Positions 1-7,829 of a stretch of DNA of 27,083 nucleotides are shown piece by piece. The notes under the pieces were generated by a model. It searched no databases and was not told where the DNA came from. It saw only the letters and a program-made list of their open reading frames with translations. Made by a program: the position numbers and the translations under genes. How positions within the stretch are numbered: position 1 is the stretch's first letter; every line of letters starts with the position of its first letter. Source of the stretch: Paenisporosarcina sp049671445 (GTDB lineage Bacteria > Bacillota > Bacilli > Bacillales_A > Planococcaceae); NCBI RefSeq assembly GCF_049671445.1, contig NZ_JBATUX010000106.1, positions 1 to 27,083 on the forward strand, written 5' to 3'.

Positions 1-146
1 TGGCTGAAGAGAACAATGGTTTGAGCTCAGCACAAGAAGTCTTGTACAATGAAGAGTTTAACAAAGCAGATAAAGCCAGTGGACTTGAAGGAGTAAAAGG
101 CATCAGAAAAAAAGATAAGGAACAAGGTGATAAAAAGCTTCATTAA
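1..146 (+). CDS. C-terminal end of an unknown hydrophilic protein (partial)
   Basis: The frame starting at base 3 is open from the left edge and gives 47 residues before TAA at 144-146. The peptide is rich in Lys, Glu, Gln and Asn, ends in KKLH and has no Cys, Trp or hydrophobic segment, so this part is soluble and probably flexible. A strong terminator follows 20 bases later, which supports a real gene end. The start lies outside the window. I do not recognise the family. Confidence 0.55.
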   Translation, partial: AEENNGLSSAQEVLYNEEFNKADKASGLEGVKGIRKKDKEQGDKKLH

Positions 147-166
147 AATGAAAGTTGGCAATATCA

Positions 167-206
167 AATCCCAGTCATTTTAGCTATGACTGGGATTATT
201 TTTTTT
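167..206 (+). terminator. Intrinsic terminator of the left-edge gene
   Basis: A perfect 12-bp stem (167-178 with 186-197, AATCCCAGTCAT arm) closes a 7-base loop and is followed by an A and an eight-base T run. It sits 20 bases after the stop codon of the left-edge gene. Confidence 0.9.
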
Positions 207-350
207 CATCTCTTCTTATATAATAGCGAAGCGAAAACGAAACTATTTAGCTTTGGTATTTTGGGGGAACTGGGCAAAGAGGATTAAAATGAAAATGAAA
301 AGGAATAAAAGTAATTTGAATGGGAATAAACCAAAAATCAGAATCAATAC

Positions 351-405
351 AAAAAGAGGCATATCCCCAAGTGAGTGCTTTAACTTGGGGATATGCCTCT
401 TTTTT
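351..405. terminator. Bidirectional intrinsic terminator
   Basis: A 22-bp perfect stem (351-372 with 383-404) has an A run on its left and a T run on its right, so it can end transcription on either strand. It lies just past the stop codon of the minus-strand miniprotein gene, which it most likely serves. Confidence 0.85.
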
Positions 406-413
406 AAGTTAGG

Positions 414-593
414 TTAAACAGTAGTTTTTTTCTTATCAAGGGTGTTGAGAACTTGATCTAACATACCTTTACCATCACCATTTTTAGTTAAATCATTTAC
501 TTGTCCTTTTAGCTTATCGCGAGAATCTTTGTTTCGCATAAGAAAAGCTGCTCCCAGTCCTAGCGCTGCCATTGCTAATGTATTTCTTTTCAT
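414..593 (-). CDS. 59-residue predicted membrane-anchored miniprotein
   Basis: This minus-strand ORF starts with ATG at 593, preceded by a strong AGGAGGC site (603-609), and ends with TAA at 414-416, next to a long terminator. The protein begins MKRN, then has an Ala/Gly/Leu-rich segment at about residues 5-19 that could be a short membrane anchor. A charged tail follows with the pattern KDSRDKLKGQVNDL. This layout of one N-terminal hydrophobic stretch plus an amphipathic charged tail resembles YtxH-like small envelope proteins, but I do not recognise a specific family. Its ribosome binding site, start and terminator make it a convincing gene despite its size. Confidence 0.75.
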   Translation of the reverse strand: MKRNTLAMAALGLGAAFLMRNKDSRDKLKGQVNDLTKNGDGKGMLDQVLNTLDKKKTTV

Positions 594-761
594 TTTAAAA
601 CGCCTCCTGTTAAGTGTTGTATTTGTTTAATTCCCTTAACATGGCAATTTAAACCTCGTACGATTGGATATTTATTTCAAAGGGTTTGGCAGTTGATGCA
701 CGATAAATTATTATCTGCTCCAATCAATAATGAATAATCATACATTTTAATTTATAAAAGG

Positions 762-790
762 TTGTGTACAAACATTATCTTCTCTATAAT
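762..790 (+). promoter_or_regulatory. Sigma-A type promoter of the pxp operon
   Basis: The -35 box TTGTGT (762-767) and a perfect -10 box TATAAT (785-790) are separated by 17 bases. Transcription would begin near 797. This rules out a translation start at 764, which lies inside the -35 box, and supports the ATG at 824. Confidence 0.7.
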
Positions 791-823
791 AATCGTATAT
801 TTCAGAAAAGGTTTGGAAGTGTA

Positions 824-1525
824 ATGATGGAGATAACGTACACACCACTTGGTGATGAAGCGATTGTGATTGAAGTTGGAAATGAGATTTCAAAAGAAGC
901 AACAAACCTTGTCCGATCAATAACCAAACGAATAGAAGATACTTTAATGGATACAATCATTGAAGTGATTCCTGCTTTTACGACAGTGACAGTTTTTTAC
1001 GTAGTGACGGAGGAATTTCAATACAAAGACATTAAAAACATAATTGAAAAAACGTTAGTTGAAATGAAAGATTTCAATTCAAACAAACAACGCACGATTG
1101 AGATTCCTGTTTGCTATGGTGGAGAACATGGGCCAGACCTCGAATTTGTGGCGAAACATAATGAATTAAGCGTTGAAGAAGTGATAGCCATTCATTCTTC
1201 TGGAACATATGAAGTCAATATGATTGGCTTTGCACCTGGCTTTCCCTTTATTGATGGAATGTCTGAAAAGATTGCGGCACCACGTCGAACGACACCAAGA
1301 CTCCGTATACCTGAACGCTCTGTAGGGATCGCGGGGATGCAGACGGGAGTTTACCCGATTGAAACACCAGGTGGCTGGCAATTGATTGGGCGAACACCAT
1401 TGAATCTTTTCCTTCCAGATGAAGACATTCCGAGCTTGTTACAGGCAGGAGATCGAATCATCTTTAAGCCGATATCAGAGGAAGAGTACGCAGAAATGGA
1501 GGAGGCCATCCATGCTGCAAATTAA
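824..1525 (+). CDS. pxpB: 5-oxoprolinase subunit PxpB (KipI family)
   Basis: PxpB forms, with PxpC and PxpA, the bacterial ATP-dependent 5-oxoprolinase that opens 5-oxoproline (pyroglutamate) to L-glutamate in the cytosol. The 233-residue protein opens with YTPLGDEAIVIE, typical of the family. It carries the KipI hallmark region with FAPGFPFIDGM, RIPERSVGIAGMQTGVYP and TPGGWQLIGRTP in its C-terminal half. I chose ATG 824 over the longer upstream reading because the promoter covers the earlier start; ATG 827 is an equal alternative and the ribosome binding site (GGAAGTG) is weak. In Bacillus subtilis the orthologue KipI is also known as an inhibitor of the sporulation kinase KinA. The gene overlaps pxpC by 14 bases. 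Confidence 0.93.
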   Translation: MMEITYTPLGDEAIVIEVGNEISKEATNLVRSITKRIEDTLMDTIIEVIPAFTTVTVFYVVTEEFQYKDIKNIIEKTLVEMKDFNSNKQRTIEIPVCYGGEHGPDLEFVAKHNELSVEEVIAIHSSGTYEVNMIGFAPGFPFIDGMSEKIAAPRRTTPRLRIPERSVGIAGMQTGVYPIETPGGWQLIGRTPLNLFLPDEDIPSLLQAGDRIIFKPISEEEYAEMEEAIHAAN

Positions 1526-2522
1526 TAAAGTTGGATTACAAACAACTGTTCAAGATCTTGGAAGAAGAGGTTTTCAGAAATATGGAGTTATTGTAAGTGG
1601 AGTGATGGATCCATATGCACATCGCATTGCGAATGTGTTAGTCGGTAATCCAGAAACTGATGCCACTATGGAAATAACCTTAGTGGGTCCACAACTGACA
1701 TTCCTGGAGGATTGTTTACTTTCACTGACGGGCGGAGATTTGTCACCATTACTAAATGGCTATCCTATAAAAATGTGGCGTCCGATATTTGCGAAAAAAG
1801 GCTGTAAGTTAAGTTTTGGCAAGCCTCTTTCTGGGTGCCGTACGTATTTAGCCGTAGCTGGTGGAATTGCTGTCCCTGATGTAATGGATAGTAAATCTAC
1901 TTATTTACGAGCTGGGATAGGTGGTTACGATGGAAGAGCTCTTCAAAAAGAAGACGTTGTTCAGATAGGTGAGTTATCCCAATGCATCAGAGATGTTATA
2001 GGGAAACTAGCTGTTGCAGCGACTGACTCTTCTTTTTTTCAAGTGGATTGGACATTGATGTCTCAAGCAATCCCAACATATAAATCAGAAGCAATTGTTC
2101 GAGTTACCGAAGGAAGACAGGCACAATTATTCGATAAAAAAAGTCGAAATGCTTTTTATCAAGAAGCATTTCAAATTTCTCCAGATTCAGACCGAATGGG
2201 CTATCGTTTAAAAGGACATCAACTGGCATTAACTGAAGCAAAAGAATTAGTTTCTGAAGGAATTGCTTTTGGTTCGATTCAAGTGCCACCAGATGGACAA
2301 CCTATTATTTTAATGGCCGACCGCCAAACGACAGGTGGATATCCGAAAATTGGACAAGTCGCGACAGTTGATTTACCAAAAGTAAGTCAATTAAAGCCTG
2401 GTGAACGTATTCGGTTTGAAAAAATCACGCTAGAAGAAGCTCAACAAGCGCTGTTGAAAGAAAGACAATTAATTGCTCAATTGACCAAATCCATTTCTCT
2501 GAAATTTAAGGAGGGCTTATGA
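1512..2522 (+). CDS. pxpC: 5-oxoprolinase subunit PxpC (KipA family, biotin-dependent carboxyltransferase-like fold)
   Basis: PxpC is the partner of PxpB in 5-oxoprolinase and is homologous to the second half of urea amidolyase-type carboxyltransferase domains. The 336-residue product begins MLQINKVGLQTTVQDLGRRG and later contains SGVMDPYAHRIAN, LAVAGGI and SDRMGYRLKG, and near the end ILMADRQTTGGYPKIGQVA. All are recognisable KipA-family segments. ATG 1512 is preceded by GGAGG (1501-1505) inside the end of pxpB, so the two genes overlap and are probably translationally coupled. An in-frame start further upstream would read a PxpB-overlapping stretch with no family similarity. The stop TGA at 2520-2522 overlaps the start of pxpA. 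Confidence 0.93.
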   Translation: MLQINKVGLQTTVQDLGRRGFQKYGVIVSGVMDPYAHRIANVLVGNPETDATMEITLVGPQLTFLEDCLLSLTGGDLSPLLNGYPIKMWRPIFAKKGCKLSFGKPLSGCRTYLAVAGGIAVPDVMDSKSTYLRAGIGGYDGRALQKEDVVQIGELSQCIRDVIGKLAVAATDSSFFQVDWTLMSQAIPTYKSEAIVRVTEGRQAQLFDKKSRNAFYQEAFQISPDSDRMGYRLKGHQLALTEAKELVSEGIAFGSIQVPPDGQPIILMADRQTTGGYPKIGQVATVDLPKVSQLKPGERIRFEKITLEEAQQALLKERQLIAQLTKSISLKFKEGL

Positions 2523-3295
2523 ATATGAATCATTTAGTTGATTTGAACTGTGACATGGGAGAAAGCTTTGGCACTTATAAAATGGGCAATGATAAAGAAA
2601 TTTTAGATTTTGTAACGTCTGCAAATATTGCCTGTGGATTTCATGCCGGAGATCCCTCAACCATGCGTAAAACAGTTAAACTCGCTTTGGAAAAGGGTGT
2701 AGGCATTGGTGCCCATCCAGGCTTTCAAGATTTAACTGGCTTTGGGAGAAGGAATATACATGTCACTCCTCGAGAAGCATATGAAATCGTGGTTTACCAA
2801 ATAGGTGCATTATATGGGTTTGTTAAAGCTGAGGGTGCCGAGATGCAACACGTAAAGCCGCACGGGGCTTTATTTAACATGGCAGCTACTGATGGAGCTT
2901 TAGCTGAGGCTATTGCGGAAGCGGTGTATGCCATCAATCCACAGTTAATTCTATTTGGTTTATCTGGCAGTGAAATCGTAAAAGCGGGAGAGAAGATTGG
3001 TTTGCGAACAGCGAACGAAGTGTTTTCTGACCGTACTTATCAAACAAATGGAACGTTGACGAATCGAAAAGAAGCAAATGCTTTAATTACTGATACTGAC
3101 ACAGCTATTCAACAAGTCGTTAGGATGGTTAAGGAAGGTATAGTGACGAGCACGCTTGGAACTGAAGTGGCAATCCAGGCTGATACGGTGTGTATTCATG
3201 GAGACGGTATTCACGCACTTGATTTTGCAAGACGCATTTCGGAAACGTTGAAAACTTCTAGAATTGATGTAAGAAAAATTTCACAGTTCAAATAA
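2519..3295 (+). CDS. pxpA: 5-oxoprolinase subunit PxpA (LamB/YcsF family)
   Basis: PxpA completes the PxpABC 5-oxoprolinase. The protein, 258 residues from ATG 2519, has the LamB/YcsF landmarks in order: VDLNCDMGESFG near the N-terminus, then NIACGFHAGDP, GAHPGFQDLTGFGRR, HVKPHGALFN, TNEVFSDRTYQ-like sequence and VCIHGDG near the C-terminus. The conserved Asp and His residues of these motifs are all present. AAGGAGGG at 2508-2515 serves either ATG 2519, which overlaps the pxpC stop as ATGA, or ATG 2525, which has a more usual 10-base spacing. The first two residues are therefore uncertain. It ends 19 bases before the transporter gene. Confidence 0.95.
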   Translation: MNMNHLVDLNCDMGESFGTYKMGNDKEILDFVTSANIACGFHAGDPSTMRKTVKLALEKGVGIGAHPGFQDLTGFGRRNIHVTPREAYEIVVYQIGALYGFVKAEGAEMQHVKPHGALFNMAATDGALAEAIAEAVYAINPQLILFGLSGSEIVKAGEKIGLRTANEVFSDRTYQTNGTLTNRKEANALITDTDTAIQQVVRMVKEGIVTSTLGTEVAIQADTVCIHGDGIHALDFARRISETLKTSRIDVRKISQFK

Positions 3296-3314
3296 GACTT
3301 AAGGAGAGAATACG

Positions 3315-4520
3315 ATGAAAACTGCCAACAAACTGAAAAATACGAATCGTAGTGTCTTACTCGGCGCCGCATTCTTAATGGCAACTTCTGCAATAGGACC
3401 AGGATTCTTAACACAAACAACTGTCTTTACCGAATCACTTATGGCAAGTTTTGGATTTGTTATTTTAATTTCTATTATTATCGATATCGGTGCGCAATTG
3501 AACATTTGGCGAATTATTGCCGTATCTGAAAAACGCGCTCAAGATATTGCGAACGATGTATTGCCTGGCCTTGGTTATTTTCTTGCAATCTTAATAGTTA
3601 TGGGTGGTCTAGCATTTAACATCGGAAATATTGCGGGAGCTGGCCTTGGGACCAACGTTTTATTTGGAATCTCTGCACAAACGGGTGCGATTCTTAGTGG
3701 AATTCTTGCGATAGGAATATTTATGGTTCGTGAAGCTAGTAAAGCGATGGACAAGTTCGCGCAAGTACTAGGTTTTGTGATGATTGCCTTAACAGTCTAC
3801 GTCATGTTTACAGCATCTCCTCCAGTAGGAGAAGCTGTGGCGAAAACTTTTGTTCCAGATAAGATTGATATTTTAGCAATTGTTACTTTAGTGGGTGGTA
3901 CTGTGGGTGGATACATTACATTTGCAGGTGGTCACCGTTTAATTGATGCAGGAATAAAAGGGAAAGAATCTCTCCCAGAAGTTACACGTAGTTCTATTTT
4001 TGCCATCGGAATTGCTTCCATCATGCGTATTTTCTTATTCCTTGCTGTATTAGGTGTAGTTTCTCAAGGATTGAAGCTAGATCCTTTAAATCCACCAGCT
4101 TCTGTTTTCCAATTAGCAGCAGGCAACGTTGGTTACAAAATTTTCGGGATCGTTATGTGGGCAGCTGCTGTAACTTCAGTAGTTGGAGCTGCATATACGT
4201 CAGTTTCTTTTATTCGTACCTTCCACCCGTTATTAGAAAAGCATCATCAAAAAATCATCGTTGCATTTATTGCCATTTCAACAATCGTCTTTGTGTTCGT
4301 TGGGAGACCAGTCAGTATTCTTGTCCTTGTTGGATCACTAAACGGATTGATTTTGCCAATCGCTCTAGGAGTTATGTTAATTGCTGCTTACAAAACAAAA
4401 ATTGTTGGGGACTACAAACATCCCCTTTGGTTGACGATTTTTGGTGTTTTGATTGTCATTGCCATGTCGATTATGGGTGTCTATACATTAATGAATGGCA
4501 TTCCTCAACTGTTTAAATAA
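3315..4520 (+). CDS. NRAMP-related transporter, YcsG-like, without the metal-binding motifs
   Basis: This 401-residue integral membrane protein has about 11 hydrophobic segments and resembles B. subtilis YcsG, an NRAMP-superfamily protein also found in the oxoprolinase cluster. The GPGFL turn of helix 1 is present at residues 28-32. Where true metal transporters carry DPGN six residues later, this protein has TESL (39-42). The helix-6 MPH motif is also not found; the corresponding region reads GGYITFAGGHRLID. Divalent metal transport is therefore unlikely. Its place between pxpA and a DUF1445 gene suggests import of 5-oxoproline or a related organic acid, which is an inference. ATG 3315 follows AAGGAGAG with good spacing. 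Confidence 0.85.
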   Translation: MKTANKLKNTNRSVLLGAAFLMATSAIGPGFLTQTTVFTESLMASFGFVILISIIIDIGAQLNIWRIIAVSEKRAQDIANDVLPGLGYFLAILIVMGGLAFNIGNIAGAGLGTNVLFGISAQTGAILSGILAIGIFMVREASKAMDKFAQVLGFVMIALTVYVMFTASPPVGEAVAKTFVPDKIDILAIVTLVGGTVGGYITFAGGHRLIDAGIKGKESLPEVTRSSIFAIGIASIMRIFLFLAVLGVVSQGLKLDPLNPPASVFQLAAGNVGYKIFGIVMWAAAVTSVVGAAYTSVSFIRTFHPLLEKHHQKIIVAFIAISTIVFVFVGRPVSILVLVGSLNGLILPIALGVMLIAAYKTKIVGDYKHPLWLTIFGVLIVIAMSIMGVYTLMNGIPQLFK

Positions 4521-4568
4521 AAGCCTACTCATTGTTCACGTTCTTGCAAATAGAAAGGAGTTCTAAAA

Positions 4569-5345
4569 TTGACCACACCTTATGATGTAAGAGAAAAGAT
4601 GCGTAGCGGCGAGTTCACTTCGCCTACCTCTGGTTTATGTGAAGACTTCATTCAAGCAAATTTAGTGATCTTGCCAAAAGACTTGGCATTTGATTTTCTA
4701 TTGTTTTGTCAAAGAAACCCAAAATCCTGTCCATTAATAGATGTTACGGATGTTGGTTCCTATGTTCCGAAAATGTCTGCACCAACCGCTGATTTACGAA
4801 CGGACTTGCCAAAATATCGTGTCTATGAAAATGGGGAAGTCGTAGCTGAGCCGACAGATATTACAGACTACTGGACCGATGATATGGTGGGTTTTCTCAT
4901 CGGCTGTAGCTTTACGTTCGAGGATGCGTTAATCAAAAACGGTATTCCGATGCGACATAATGAAGAAGGCGTTAATGTGCCCATGTATAAAACAACTATA
5001 GAAACCGTTTCTGCAGGTCAGTTTGCGGGTCCTACTGTTGTCAGCATGCGCCCTATGAAAGAAAAAGACGTCATACGAGCTGTTCAAGTAACGAGTCGTT
5101 TTCCTTCTGTGCACGGCGCTCCGATTCATATAGGAAACCCAGAATCAATTGGTATTACAAATCTCAAACAGCCTGATTTTGGAGATGCAGTAACAATAAA
5201 AGACGGCGAAGTCCCAGTGTTTTGGGCATGTGGTGTTACGCCACAGGCGATTGCCATGCATATGAAACCAGCTTTGATGATCACCCATGCACCGGGTCAT
5301 ATGTTTATCACCGATTTGAAAAGTGAACATGTGAGTGTGATTTAA
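4569..5345 (+). CDS. DUF1445 family protein (YcsI-like putative hydro-lyase)
   Basis: The 258-residue soluble protein belongs to the DUF1445/YcsI family. Recognisable segments are TSGLCEDFIQANLVILP near the N-terminus, IDVTDVGSYVPK, VGFLIGCSFTFEDAL, VSMRPM and FWACGVTPQ, ending TDLKSEHVSVI. The start is TTG at 4569, preceded by AAAGGAG (4554-4560). It closes the pxp operon, 48 bases after the transporter, and is followed by a terminator. In mammals DUF1445 is fused to the domain of D-glutamate cyclase, which forms 5-oxo-D-proline from D-glutamate. That, with this operon, points to 5-oxoproline metabolism, but the reaction of the stand-alone bacterial protein is not settled by the sequence. 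Confidence 0.88.
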   Translation: MTTPYDVREKMRSGEFTSPTSGLCEDFIQANLVILPKDLAFDFLLFCQRNPKSCPLIDVTDVGSYVPKMSAPTADLRTDLPKYRVYENGEVVAEPTDITDYWTDDMVGFLIGCSFTFEDALIKNGIPMRHNEEGVNVPMYKTTIETVSAGQFAGPTVVSMRPMKEKDVIRAVQVTSRFPSVHGAPIHIGNPESIGITNLKQPDFGDAVTIKDGEVPVFWACGVTPQAIAMHMKPALMITHAPGHMFITDLKSEHVSVI

Positions 5346-5398
5346 AACATGTCAGGTCTCCATAAGTTCTGGAAATCCCATAACACCTAAACAATTTA

Positions 5399-5441
5399 GT
5401 ACCCTTTGGTCAAGTGGAATTCGACTGAGGGGTGCTTTTTT
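5399..5441 (+). terminator. Terminator of the pxp operon
   Basis: A 13-bp stem (5399-5411 with 5423-5435, four G-T pairs) is followed by six T residues. It lies 53 bases after the stop of the last operon gene. Confidence 0.8.
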
Positions 5442-5592
5442 ATGCTAAGATGGACAGTAGAGGTATGGAGCGGACATTTACAATCATGCCTTTTTAACAG
5501 TATGTTTTTCTTCTATTTATGAGAGAATTTATACAATAACCCATAAAACTTGACCACACTAAATATAGGAACTATAGAAGGAGGACAATTAA

Positions 5593-5775
5593 ATGAAATT
5601 CGTCAAAACGAAAATGATGCAACTCGTAAAAGAAAACGAAGAGCTGAAAGTACGCTATAATTCAATCGTTAAAGAACATGATCTTGAAAAGACATTAGCT
5701 TTAAAAGCGATGTATCATTCCGAAGTAGTTGAAGGGAAGTTTCAAGGACTTTACCAAGAACTCTTTAAAAGGTAG
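5593..5775 (+). CDS. 60-residue charged coiled-coil miniprotein
   Basis: A strong GGAGGAC site (5580-5586) precedes ATG 5593, and the ORF ends with TAG at 5773-5775. The product is rich in Lys and Glu with regularly spaced Leu, Val and Met residues, including QLVKENEELKVRYNSIV. This reads as one or two amphipathic or coiled-coil helices. There is no membrane segment, Cys or recognised motif. It stands alone between the pxp terminator and the SDR-like gene. The function is unknown; the well-placed ribosome binding site is the main support. Confidence 0.65.
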   Translation: MKFVKTKMMQLVKENEELKVRYNSIVKEHDLEKTLALKAMYHSEVVEGKFQGLYQELFKR

Positions 5776-5868
5776 ATTGCTTAATTGTATCCAATATCTA
5801 TGTTAGACTTTTTGTAGGAATGATTTTGATAGGATTATGTCAATTCAGATCATAAGGAGCTCGAGCAT

Positions 5869-6513
5869 ATGAAAGTATTCGTAGTAGGAGCAACTGGACA
5901 AATTGGGAAACACCTTATCGACCTCTTACAAAATAGTGAGCAACATACAGTTCGTGCCATGGTTCGTAAGGTAGAACAGGCTGAAGAATTGAAGAGCCAA
6001 GGAATTGATGTGGCTGTTGCAAGTCTTGAAGGTAGTGTTGAAGATATCGCTGAGGCCGCAAATGGTTGTGATGCGATCGTTTTTACTGCAGGGTCTGGCG
6101 GACACACAGGTTTGGACAAGACGTTGCTAATTGATTTAGACGGAGCCGCTAAAACGGTTGAGGCTGCAGAACAAGCTGGTATCAATCGCTTTGTAATTGT
6201 CAGTGCATTGCAAGCAAACCACCGTGAAAGCTGGAACAAAGAAATGGTTCCATATTATGTAGCAAAACATTATGCAGATCGAATGGTGGAAACAAGCAAT
6301 TTAGATTACACCATTATTCGACCAGGCGGATTATTAAATGAGGCAAGCACTGGAAAAGTTACAGCATCAGCCAATCTTGAAACAGGTTCAATTCCTCGTG
6401 AAGACGTTGCTAAAACCATTTATGCTGCTTTAGGTGCACAAGAAACATTTAAGAAATCCTTTGACCTCATTAGTGGGGAAACGAAGATTGAAGAAGCATT
6501 GAAAAATATATAA
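5869..6513 (+). CDS. NAD(P)-binding SDR/NmrA-like protein (YhfK-like)
   Basis: The 214-residue protein is an atypical short-chain dehydrogenase of the NAD(P)H-binding type. The Rossmann dinucleotide loop GATGQIG is at residues 7-13 directly after the first strand MKVFVV. DAIVFTAGSGGHTG forms the fourth strand, FVIVSAL follows, and YYVAKHYAD gives the SDR YxxxK pair. IIRPGGLLNE near residues 150-160 is typical of the YhfK/YwnB group. It is probably a cytosolic oxidoreductase or NAD(P)-sensing protein; the substrate cannot be told. ATG 5869 has AAGGAGC ten bases upstream. A perfect terminator follows directly. Confidence 0.85.
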   Translation: MKVFVVGATGQIGKHLIDLLQNSEQHTVRAMVRKVEQAEELKSQGIDVAVASLEGSVEDIAEAANGCDAIVFTAGSGGHTGLDKTLLIDLDGAAKTVEAAEQAGINRFVIVSALQANHRESWNKEMVPYYVAKHYADRMVETSNLDYTIIRPGGLLNEASTGKVTASANLETGSIPREDVAKTIYAALGAQETFKKSFDLISGETKIEEALKNI

Positions 6514-6519
6514 GCATTT

Positions 6520-6561
6520 AAAAAATCCAAGTCATGGTGTAATTCATGACTTGGATTTTTT
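6520..6561. terminator. Intrinsic terminator after the SDR-like gene
   Basis: A perfect stem of about 17 bp (6520-6536 with 6545-6561), with A run on the left and T run on the right, starts six bases after the stop codon. Confidence 0.88.
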
Positions 6562-6673
6562 CTATTTCAAGGATGTGACCAGTAGAGTCATGTCACGACT
6601 GAAAAACAAACCATGAACTAACATAATGAATTCAAAGTGTCAGGAACTTTTTATACTTAGTTTATGAACAGTT

Positions 6674-6813
6674 CATGACAATCCCCTATTTATGCTCCCA
6701 AACATGACATATGTCATACAGATGTCATGATACATACCCCTAGGCAAAACTGCGTAATCTCAACATACTTGTAATTCTGCAAGAACCTATAACTTAAACA
6801 TTCCTACATGACA
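6674..6813. promoter_or_regulatory. Cluster of CATGACA motifs in the degV upstream region
   Basis: CATGACA occurs at 6674-6680, 6703-6709 and 6807-6813, and its reverse complement TGTCATG at 6724-6730 (minus-strand copy). ATGACATATGTCAT at 6704-6717 is a perfect 14-base palindrome. The last copy lies just upstream of a possible -10 box TATAAT (6826-6831). The remaining sequence of the 345-base gap between the SDR-like gene and degV shows no ORF that I can support. This looks like a set of regulator binding sites, with the regulator unknown. Confidence 0.4.
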
Positions 6814-6858
6814 TAATTGAAATTATATAATCTAGCGCGTTAAAAAGGAGTTGCAACA

Positions 6859-7701
6859 ATGAATAAGTCAAATATCGCTTGGGTGACAGACACAACTGCA
6901 ACCTTGTCACCTGAATTTATTAAACAGCATAATATTTTTGTGGTTCCATTATTCGTTATCTTTGGTGAGACCGCTTACAAAGAAAATGTTGAAATAAGTT
7001 CTGCTGCGTTTTATCAAAAGCTTGCATCATCAAAAGAACTGCCAAAAACCTCACAACCTTCTCCAGGAGAAATGCTGGAACTGTTTAAAGAAATTAAAGA
7101 AAAATACAATCACGTTATTGCAATTCATGTAACGGGCGCATTAACTGGTGCTTACAATGGTGCCATTTCAGCTGCAGAAGAAACAGGCGTAGATGCGTTT
7201 GTCCTCGATTCACAAATTGGTTCTTTTCCTTTAGGAAAAATGGTAGAACGTGCGGTCGCTCTTGAACAACAAGGTAAAACGTTTAGCGAAATCGTTACTG
7301 AAATTAAATCACTACCTGCCAAAGGTCGTCTGTTTTTAACCCCGGGTAGCCTGGAGCAACTCCATAAAGGTGGAAGAGTGACAGGTACGCAAACGGTTTT
7401 AGCAACGTTATTGAACATGAAAGTAATTCTTAAATTTCATGAAGGACGTGCGATTTTATCCGATAAAGTACGTAGCCATAAACGCGCCATCGCTAAAATG
7501 GTCGACTATTTAGAGGTTGAAAAGAATCAAGTAAAAGAAGTAACGATTATTCACGCGGATAATTTGAAAGAAGCAACTCAGTGGAAAACTATACTTCAAG
7601 CACAATTTTCACATATTTCGTTCTCCATTACAGAGTTAAGTCCAGTGCCTGGCACACATGCAGGAAGAGGTACAATTGGGTTAGCTTGGTTGGGTGAATA
7701 A
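6859..7701 (+). CDS. DegV family fatty-acid-binding protein (FakB-like)
   Basis: DegV/FakB proteins hold a fatty acid for the kinase FakA during host or environmental fatty acid use. The 280-residue protein has the family layout: IAWVTDTTATLSPE near the N-terminus, the ligand-contact motif TSQPSPGE at residues 64-71, then HVTGALTGAYNGA, VLDSQIGSFPLG and LHKGGRVTG. It ends with VPGTHAGRGTIGLAWLGE. The length matches the family. ATG 6859 follows AAGGAG (6845-6850). It is a single-gene unit with its own terminator. No fakA kinase gene is in the window. Other DegV paralogues are common in Bacillales, so the exact fatty acid preference is open. Confidence 0.9.
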   Translation: MNKSNIAWVTDTTATLSPEFIKQHNIFVVPLFVIFGETAYKENVEISSAAFYQKLASSKELPKTSQPSPGEMLELFKEIKEKYNHVIAIHVTGALTGAYNGAISAAEETGVDAFVLDSQIGSFPLGKMVERAVALEQQGKTFSEIVTEIKSLPAKGRLFLTPGSLEQLHKGGRVTGTQTVLATLLNMKVILKFHEGRAILSDKVRSHKRAIAKMVDYLEVEKNQVKEVTIIHADNLKEATQWKTILQAQFSHISFSITELSPVPGTHAGRGTIGLAWLGE

Positions 7702-7711
7702 GCTTTAAAAA

Positions 7712-7736
7712 AGTCGCCAATCCATTAGGAGGCGAC
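7712..7736. repeat. 25-base hairpin repeat, left copy
   Basis: GTCGCC and GGCGAC arms (7713-7718, 7731-7736) form a short hairpin. The sequence matches 22 of 25 bases of 8195-8219 in the same orientation. Six A residues precede it, so on the minus strand it reads as a small terminator. Confidence 0.6.
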
Positions 7737-7759
7737 AGAAAAAATACACTTAGATTATC

Positions 7760-7806
7760 AAAACCACCTAACCTTGATTTATCGAGTTTAGGTGGTTTTT
7801 CTTTTT
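7760..7806 (+). terminator. Terminator downstream of degV
   Basis: A perfect 12-bp stem (7760-7771 with 7788-7799, AAAACCACCTAA arm) is followed by a T-rich tract reaching 7806. Confidence 0.85.
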
Positions 7807-7829
7807 AATCGTACTGTTAAAACGACTGA

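Noticed and set aside
289..417. Plus-strand 42-codon ORF starting MKMKRNKSN
   Set aside because: It runs through the whole stem of the strong terminator at 351-404, and its ribosome binding site is poor; the second half is terminator sequence.
5550..5578. TTGACC and TATAGA 17 bases apart before the 60-residue miniprotein
   Set aside because: The start of transcription would fall on the ribosome binding site, leaving no usable leader.
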